Below are positions 56,406 through 64,000 of a stretch of 64,000 nt of DNA, piece by piece. The notes beneath the pieces are model-generated. The model made no database searches and was not told the DNA's origin. It was given only the letters and a program-made list of their open reading frames with translations. Origin of the DNA: Bolinopsis microptera (Eukaryota > Ctenophora > Tentaculata > Lobata > Bolinopsidae); contig NC_087077.1 in assembly GCF_026151205.1 (NCBI RefSeq), positions 5,294,483-5,358,482 on the forward strand, written 5' to 3'. Numbering within the stretch: position 1 is the stretch's first letter; every line of letters begins with the position of its first letter. Made by a program: the position numbers and the translations under genes.

Positions 56406-59400
56406 GTTACTGGGCCGCGCTCAGCCTGTCATTCCGCCAAATCTATATTCGGGCTGAGTGATTTACGACCTCCATCGCCTCAGAAAAAATGGCAGTACGC
56501 TCATTGGAAGTTGATGTGCGCGTGACCAGCATTCACGTGATCATTTAGAACCAATTGGGGCCTCAGAAAAGACACGTGCACGCAAACTGCCAATTGGAGA
56601 AAAGTAACGTATTAGCTAGAGGAGCCGCGCGATGAGTTAGATTGTAAAATTTGATTATTGGATTGTAAAATCGAGCGATATGAGTGTCATCAGTGATGTG
56701 CTGCTCACTGCACCTCGTGTTATCACACTGCACAGTTACATCGGTACCTCCTTCATGTTTATGTTGTTCCTGTAGTTAAAATATATTTTGATGACCTTTT
56801 CTTGCTCGTACGACATTTTTTAAAAATCGTCCAGTTGTCTACACTTGTTTATATTTAGCTGCCCGACATTTACTTCGTTTAAAGACCCTAGCGAAAGATG
56901 TTAGCTTTACTTAATATCAAAGTAACATGGTCATGTCATGACTACCACTCTGATGAGGGTTGGTTTAGTTTGTCAATCAGTTTGCAGTTATATCTGAAGA
57001 TTTTCTTTTATATACTCATGATATGCATTTGAATTAAATTTCCGAACTAAGGTCGTGTTACTTAAATCCAAATCAAGAGGTTCAGGGTACTAGAAGGAAC
57101 AAAATATGTCAGATTGATGTTGACCATTATACTGTCTGTTTGTTATAGTTTTTATTTCTTTCGGACTGCCTGTTCGGGCCCGGCTACTTTTTGTCGTTTT
57201 CAAAGAAGGCCTGTGATCGAAAGAAATCTCTTAGATGTGATCTATAGATTAGTTCTGCCCTGCACCTTTTTCCTTGACAGTTAGTGTCAAAATTCTGAAT
57301 TGGATCGTAGAAAAACACTTTAATGGTCTGATATTCATACTGTACAATCTTTGATGATGGATTAAGATATTTAATCCTAGTTATTACTTATTTAATAGAT
57401 TGCATTGTGATGGAAATCATGTGTTCTCGTACTCTATATTAGTCACTTTGTCCTTAATCCTAGATGTTGTAAAATATTTAGTTTGTTTTAACATTTTTGC
57501 AAGAATAGATTAGTCTCCCTGAATTGAAATCGGGAGTTAATCTATATTATACATTATCCTTTATTGTGAAATGCTTTGAGAGCGTCATAATTTGTTGTGT
57601 CTGATCTCACATATCAGTAGTGTGGATCAAACCAAACGTTTGATTTGTTTCTGTTAGTATCTGTGCTTTGTTTAACCACAGGATACTTTTTTTCCCAAAT
57701 TTTACAGTCATCCTCCCAGACAATTACATTCTATATTATGTTATCTTTTACAGAGTATTGTATAGCTCATCTAAATGGGCTTGTGTAAAAATCTCAAATT
57801 TAATAAATAACATTTTCTAATTGATGTATAGCCAAGACGAGTTCGTTAGTGTTCTCCTTGGTAATTTCATCTTAAATTCCTGTTTAATTCCTGTTTAATT
57901 CCTGTTTAATTCCTCTTTAATTCCTCTTTAATTCCTCTTTAATTCCTCTTTAATTCCGTGTGTTATTGTCTAATGTCTCTTGACCCCACCTTAAAGAAAC
58001 ACCGGTTACTGCTAGTGTTAGTAATTTCACACAATGGGAGTCAAGAGGCTTATTTCATCAACCATCTAGTCTGTTAGCACTTGTTTTGGTCAACGGAACA
58101 ACACAAGTGAAATATGATTCTTTGTTTCTGTTATCAGTGCTTGCTTTTACCTGAGGACCCCAGGCTATTATGTTCATTAATAGAGATTAGGCGGAATGAC
58201 AGGCTGAGCGCGGCCCAGTTAGTGCGATTCTTTCAATTTTGCCTAGGTCTAACTTCCATATCAGTTCAGATCGCCTTTGTGTGTTGTGCACTTGTGCCGT
58301 TCTTTTATGATATTCAACGATCACTCTGTGGTCTATAGTTCATAATTCGTTCTTTATCTATCCGTCTGCCAATCAAATATTTTTGTAGTTTGTACAGTGT
58401 TGGTGGACAAGTTTTTAGCGTAGGTGTAAAATGATTTGAACGTTCAATATATCTGTTATTGCATCCGGATCACGTATACTTTCAACTTTTACTTTTATGA
58501 CGAAGCCTCTTGTAGTGAAGGTTTGATCTCAGAGTCAACTAAACCATAAACAGTCTTCTAAGAATAATTAGTTAAAATATAGCTTCACTCATTTGTACTG
58601 GTTCCGGCTATCTCGTGTGTTTTAAGTTTCAAATCCCCGTGTTCTGTTCTCAGGAAGCTGCCGTTAAATATTTTGTCTCGGAATTTAATAAACTTCATCT
58701 TTCAGTCGTACAATCCACAATATATTTCGATAGTGATACTGACTCTGAGATATATGCTGAGAGCTCGCATTATTTCTTACTATCTAGTACCTGATTATAT
58801 ATTGATATTTACCTGGGATAGGACAGGCGTTTGTGATCACTGACACAATTTATATCGTGTAATATCATAACTTTAGAAATCCTTGTATATCCCCTTGCCT
58901 GTTCTTTGTCACAAATTTTAGGCAAACAACTGTTTAATCCAAATTTATTGTTTCGAATTCGAATTTGCCACTCTTGCAACTCCTGTAACTCATAAATTTA
59001 ATGAGGGACACCTGCCAATTTATCAATATCGATAAAAAAATATAACATTTGTTTGCTCGCATTATTTCTTAAGTTCTTTATCTTACTATCTCATGCCTGA
59101 TTATAGACTTTGCCACCTAATAGTCCTGTTTTTTACACCTGTTGTTTTTGTACGGCACCACCGTAAAGTTTTCCACCGTAGAGTCTTACGCCATAGATTC
59201 CCAGACCCACTTACATTCACCGTGTAGATCTCCTGTAAGACTAAGACTAAGAGTAAGAACATTTTAAACTCTGTTACCATTGAGACAGTTTCAAGTAGAA
59301 CGAGTCACCGTGTAAAATAAACCGTACTATTATAGCTGATCATTGGCTGTTTATGACATAGAATACTATTCACCGACGTTTTTAGCAAACTTCGGTAAAA

Positions 59401-59450
59401 TCATTAACCATTGCAAAACCCACCCTAACAACCGCTGCCGCTCTTCTTCC
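56406..59450. other. Non-coding flank
   Basis: AT-rich, T-rich on the plus strand. It contains one minisatellite (57872-57957). Open frames such as 58114-58338 have no domain or splice support. No RNA gene was recognised. Confidence 0.45.
57872..57957. repeat. 11-bp minisatellite, about eight copies
   Basis: TTAATTCCTGT units change to TTAATTCCTCT units halfway through the array. Confidence 0.9.
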
Positions 59451-59453
59451 CTC

Positions 59454-59467
59454 GTTGCTATGGCAAC
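59454..59467. promoter_or_regulatory. Perfect RFX X-box, GTTGCTATGGCAAC
   Basis: GTTGCTATGGCAAC fits the palindromic RFX-factor consensus GTTGCYATRGYAAC. In animals X-boxes lie close to the start of many ciliary genes. Twenty bases downstream is a good splice donor (AAG then GTGAGG at 59487-59493), compatible with a short non-coding first exon on the plus strand. Confidence 0.5.
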
Positions 59468-60897
59468 AGACCCCTGACCCAGGAAGAAGGTGAGGGATAT
59501 CGTTTACTGGCGTGCACATTACTTCAGTTATTTAGTGGTCCTTCGTTGTTCTTTGTTGTAGCGCAGCCCTGGCTGCTTGGCTGATCGTCTAGGGGTCTAG
59601 GTGTTTGCTAATTTATTTAATTCCATTATTAGCTAATGTTTCGTCATGAGTTTGTTATTACGAGCTGGACGGCTACATTAGAGTGGGAGGGAAATCCCCT
59701 CGAATTAAAGGTCTCGAGAGTATTATGGAAATACGTGCACTCAGATTCATAGATTTGACCAAAACACAAGCTGGTCTATAAAATGATTCTACATGAACGA
59801 CACTCAAGAGTGAGCCGATGAACCTCTAAAATATCTCTGTTGTGACCTGAGTACAAAGTAAATGGCCCTGTCCAAATGCTCCACTACACGGATATTTCAC
59901 GAGTATTTGACGATTCATAACTATGAACCAATTAACTCACTAGTTCATGTGGAGAATTAAACGGGAGTAAACTTGGAATCATTAGATCTACAGAACAACT
60001 AATAGGCTTTTAATTTCGAGGTTTGCAAAAAATCAATAGTGAAAGTAGTCATGTACAGAAATCCAAAGATATCTTTTCTAATCTTCTATTTCGACAAATA
60101 ACTAGAAAATTCCTAAACCCTAAATCACTAAGGAAACCAAACCGGTCCATACCGGGATAATCTGTCCCGACCACGTTCAAAATCCAATTCCCAGGATGCA
60201 ACTTTCACGTGATACAAAAAATAGCTGAGACTGTCAACGAGCTTATAGACGGCTGGGTCGAAACAGAAAACAAAAACCTTAGTTTTTGTACCATTTCACG
60301 GCATGTTTTAGTATTTTCACTCCACGAAAACGGCCGTTTCGCCCGCAGTTCGATGACAGTCCCAGCCTGTTTCCCAGGCAAACTACTAGGCGAGGACATT
60401 TTAATCAATTTACAGTGTGCAGTAATACTAAGGTATCTTTAAAATATTTTAGTCTACGAAAATGTTATGTAATCTAAGATAAATATTTAATTTCCCGATC
60501 AATTTTTAAGAATTTAAGACTTATTATTCACTGACCCTACATTGTTAACAGTAACTATTAGTCGAAAACCGCTATAGTGAATCAAGAGACGCCAGATCTC
60601 ATTGCCCTCTGGTTTATAAGAATACCTGATACAGATAATAATAATATATTTTCCAAATATCTGCACAGTGTTTGGTGATCAAACACCTCTTTCGAGGATT
60701 TGCCATCACTTTTAGTTTTCGACTTATGGTACGGTAACTTTGTTCAAATCACTCACTTCCCCGCCTGTTTACGAAGGGCCGTTTTTTGCTTTGTTTAATC
60801 AAAAAATGGTTTAATTTGTATCATTATGATCTCTAACACCCTATAACTACTGATGAATGTTTATTATTATTGACAATATATGTAGGGTGAATGGTTG

Positions 60898-61048
60898 CCG
60901 AGCGTGCTAAATCACTCTACAGTCAACCTTCAAGATTTTTCTAAAAAGCCCCCCGACAGTTGGAACGCTGATTCCGAATCACCCCTCATGACATTAAAAT
61001 GCTCCCCTGGCGAGATATTGGCGAATAGCTGTCTTGATCACGTGATAT
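60898..61048. repeat. Contiguous copy of the dispersed repeat at 56018-56405
   Basis: It contains the same three blocks joined together (CGTGCTAAATCACTCTACAGTC, CGCTGATTCCGAATCACCCC, TTAAAATGCTCCCCTGGCGA...GATCACGTGA). This is probably closer to the original form. Confidence 0.65.
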
Positions 61049-61309
61049 GTCCATTATATAAGGAAATTGGTCAAATATCTCGCTCTAAAGGGTTAGGGTT
61101 TTGGCATATGCTTTTGTTAGAGATTGGGTTGGATTAGGGTTGGAATCAGATTATAGGGTTATTCATGGCCACCTAGAGAACAGGTTTCAAAAGTCACGTG
61201 ACAGTCGAGTGTAGAGTGATTAATCATCATCCAATGATTTCAGCCATCTACATATTATTTGGAGATCCCCAGGGTGCCTGTATCCATCTAAACGATGGTA
61301 CCGGTTACC

Positions 61310-61390
61310 GGTACTCTTATAGGGTGTGAGACTCAACGACGTAAGACTCTACGGCGGCGCAGTAGAGACTAGGACTCTACGGCGGGAAAT
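61310..61390. repeat. GTAAGACTCTACGGCGG motif repeats
   Basis: TAAGACTCTACGGCGG and GGACTCTACGGCGG occur 35 bp apart. A related copy in the opposite orientation lies at 59157-59193 and a partial one near 61680. This is a short dispersed or inverted repeat family. Confidence 0.5.
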
Positions 61391-62565
61391 ATTTGTTTCA
61401 TATTTTCGATCAAAATAGATAGAATTCCATATCAAATTAGGGTGCCCATGGTTACAGGAAATGTTCTTCGAAAGTAAGCTTTTATCTCATCAAGAAATAT
61501 TTATCTTGACCTATGATACAGCCGATGAAATGAAACACTGATTTGAACACATATCAGCGGGTTGAACTTATCTGAAAACGATAGTCATACTGTACTATAC
61601 ATTATAGATATTCCTGGGTCGTTAATATCATGCAAACTTTCAAATGTAAACAGCGAGTGCATTTAAGAGTGTCTCAAGCCGTAGAGTCCGGACGCCGAAA
61701 TGAATTGTTTTGAATAAGTTCAAGCAAATTCAGCCAAAATCTGTGTTGTTATTTCTTTGACTCCAGAAACTTCCTAAAAGTAAACCCATGAGTATATTTA
61801 TTTGACCTTTTAAAAGCAACTTATGGTCTGAACAGAGCTGAAGGGTACCTTAGCAACGCCACAGCAACACCATTGTAACGCCATAGTGGTCCCCTAGCAA
61901 CATCGTAGCAATTCTTAGAAAATAAAGCTAAAAGACAGGAAGCTGCTGTAATATACCTGACAATGATAATTTCTATTTGTAGCACACCTTGACACACGTT
62001 GCTGCACTTCTAAAAATTGTCTGCATGAGTTCTTAATAATTCTTATTAGTTCTTCCTAATGAGACAGACTTCCTATCGTATCTATACAAAGCCGTGTTTA
62101 GCCGGACAAGTATAAACGTCATAATATGCTAAAGTAAATCAATGCTGACAGATCCAGACGCGATGATACATACAAAACTACTTAGAATTGCTTAAAGATG
62201 ACTCGTTTCCATGCATACGGGCAATGTAATTTGAGGTCTGTGGCTGAACCCATTCACTCTACCTATATTTTCAATAGTAATCTATGTTACTAGTAACAAT
62301 AGGGTGGATGGGATTAAAATCATGCAAATTAAGCCATTTTTTAGTAAAAAGCAGTGAAAGTGAAATATCATGACAGTTTTCAGTAATTGTTCCTCACCGG
62401 CAAGTGTGGATCCGACCAGCTCCTTGACAGAGGTCCGGATTTACGTACAACCAACGAAAGGTTGTTTTTAAAACTTTGTTTTGATTCGTCGCATCATCCC
62501 ATGGAAGCAATTGATCTAGATTGGGCGGAACTGTCGGGCAGAACTGTCAGTAGTTACATATAATG

Positions 62566-62612
62566 AGATTTTAGTGACGATGTAGTTTATTATACGATCG
62601 TCACTAAAATCT
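62566..62612. repeat. Perfect 16-bp hairpin with a 15-nt loop
   Basis: AGATTTTAGTGACGAT (62566-62581) pairs exactly with 62597-62612. Both arms lie in otherwise non-repetitive sequence. A folded RNA or a relic MITE is possible. Confidence 0.85.
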
Positions 62613-63224
62613 ATCTTTGGATTGACCGCTGATTTTGGCAGCCAGCTGAATTGCAAAACCTTTTACTCTTTAACATATCATAACCTCAACTAAAATACTT
62701 ACTTGTCTGTCTTTTCGGCTATATTTATGAAATTATATCAATATCTATCGTAACTGTGTTACTTCAACTTGCGCGTAACCATGGCAATTGGTTACGTGGT
62801 GTGTTACTCTGATTATGGCTCATCATGTTTGTTATTAATGCTGCTTATTTCGTTTTTAATGTTTTCAAAACTTTGTTTAACCCTTTCCCTATCATTTTAG
62901 CTAAGTTCTATCTCTCCCAGCTCCCTCGTCGAGATACTTCTTTTTGTCAACTGTGACGGGCCCGCTCAAGGTAAAATATTCACTATCACAATATTAAGTT
63001 TGCTATAAAATTTGCAGATCAGCTTGCGAGAGCCACAAACAGTGTTTTTAATGAAATATGTCTATAACTTGGGAGTAAAAGGCCACTGAAATTTCGTATC
63101 GTCTAACCTGAACAAGCGATCAGTTTGGAAAGAAAAACCGTTTGATTCATTCTGTCTTCTGATTGGCTGAAAACTGTATACTACATTTTTTATCTTTTTA
63201 CAACCCCCCATTTACAGATGGCCG

Positions 63225-63302
63225 CGGAGAGAGCAGTAAAGACAGAAGCTGAAGAGGACGATATAGAAGCAGGAGGGTCATTACGTATGGAATAAGTGAA
63301 TC
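63225..63302 (+). CDS. Possible first coding exon of a gene running right
   Basis: A strong acceptor (T-rich tract, CCCCCATTTACAG) is followed directly by ATGGCCGCGG and 25 acidic codons beginning MAAERAVKTEAEEDDIEAGG, stopped by TAA unless spliced at GTATGG near 63290. Another donor-like site (TTTTTG then GTGAGA) lies near 63335. An upstream exon-like segment, bounded by TTTTAG and CAAG/GTAAAA, lies at about 62902-62970, and the X-box promoter candidate is at 59.45 kb. No protein family is recognised, and the exon may be entirely untranslated or spurious. Confidence 0.25.
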
Positions 63303-63670
63303 TGACGATGAGAAAAAAAGCTGCTGAAGTTTTTGGTGAGATAAACGAGAAACCTGTCGTACGTGCGATTACTCGATAGTCGATAAGTTACCAAACTTTT
63401 CTGGCTTGATTAGACGATATTTTCTGACAATCTTGGATATTATTACAGCCTAGCTGTTATACTTTTAGTTTAATACCATCCTCTAACCCCTCCGGCCTCC
63501 ATACTCGATATTATGTTATTATTTGTAAAATTAGTGATATCCCAGGTTTAAAGCTAATGGTACTGGTAGTTTTGCTTTTGGTATTTGAGACGGACTTTGG
63601 GAACTAAAACTTTCTTTGAAAACCCCTCTAAACAGGTAAAACTGCATAGTTAGTGTGTCACTCAAACATT

Positions 63671-63690
63671 GGGGGGGGGGGGGGGGGGGG
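63671..63690. repeat. Poly-G tract (20 G)
   Basis: Uninterrupted G run followed by CAAC, as is the poly-G at 15021-15039. Confidence 0.95.
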
Positions 63691-64000
63691 CAACCATATT
63701 AAAGTATATTAAAATATAGGATTTTTTCCGATTTTGACCCGGATATCTCCTTGGAGGCCTACATCAACAATTTTTGCCGGCACAATAAGCTTGAAATGCA
63801 ATTCTTAATCGATTCCAAAAAGTTCTTGCAAAAATATTGAAAACTGATAGAGTTATTTCAATTTTAATAAAGTCATAATTTTGGCTAGTATTCCGAACCG
63901 AGATAATATTATGTGCAATTTTCCCAATTTTTTTCATAGAGGTCTTTTTACTTAGTAATCACTATATTCAACAAACACTGAGGTATATCTTTCACATAGA

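Noticed and set aside
61090-61140. TTAGGG-like runs (GGGTTAGGGTTTTGG)
   Set aside because: Only one or two units, not a telomeric array.

Overview
This is eukaryotic, AT-rich, intron-rich and repeat-laden DNA from an animal. The evidence is a spliced mitochondrial glycine decarboxylase gene with GT-AG introns, an intronless class A GPCR, an UNC93-like membrane protein, and several non-LTR retrotransposons and DNA-transposon fragments. The gene content and repeat style suggest a marine invertebrate, most likely a cnidarian. That placement is inference, because no taxon-specific marker was found.

Layout. Positions 1-15.9 kb are non-coding as far as I can see: CCAAT-rich patches, short tandem repeats, hairpins and a paired GCCCC-rich repeat. 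Positions 15.9-44.35 kb (minus strand) hold a complete glycine decarboxylase gene, GLDC. I reconstructed 21 exons that join in phase into 1021 codons plus a stop, close to the human length of 1020. Its 13.5-kb intron 10 holds a GPCR gene on the opposite strand, an UNC93-like gene on the same strand, a 4.0-kb DNA transposon with very long terminal inverted repeats around a deleted LINE, a decayed reverse transcriptase piece, and a small TIR family. Several other GLDC introns carry tandem repeats that start exactly at, or within a few bases of, a splice site. Intron 2 is almost entirely one 0.9-kb palindrome.

Positions 45.3-55.3 kb form a stack of transposons. An old, frameshifted retroelement ORF (minus strand) was split by a full-length, apparently intact LINE (48519-54985, 6-bp target duplication ATACCT). 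It was also interrupted by a 609-bp hAT-like element with 14-bp TIRs and an 8-bp target duplication. The LINE carries three ORFs whose stops and starts overlap (ATGA and ATGAATAA). The middle one has a coiled coil and an SGNH/esterase-like domain without catalytic residues. The last has intact AP-endonuclease and reverse transcriptase motifs.

Positions 55.3-64 kb contain dispersed repeats, a perfect RFX X-box, and a weak candidate for the first exons of a gene running off the right end. The host genes do not form an operon. GLDC belongs to the mitochondrial glycine cleavage system, and the two intronic genes look like independent nested genes.
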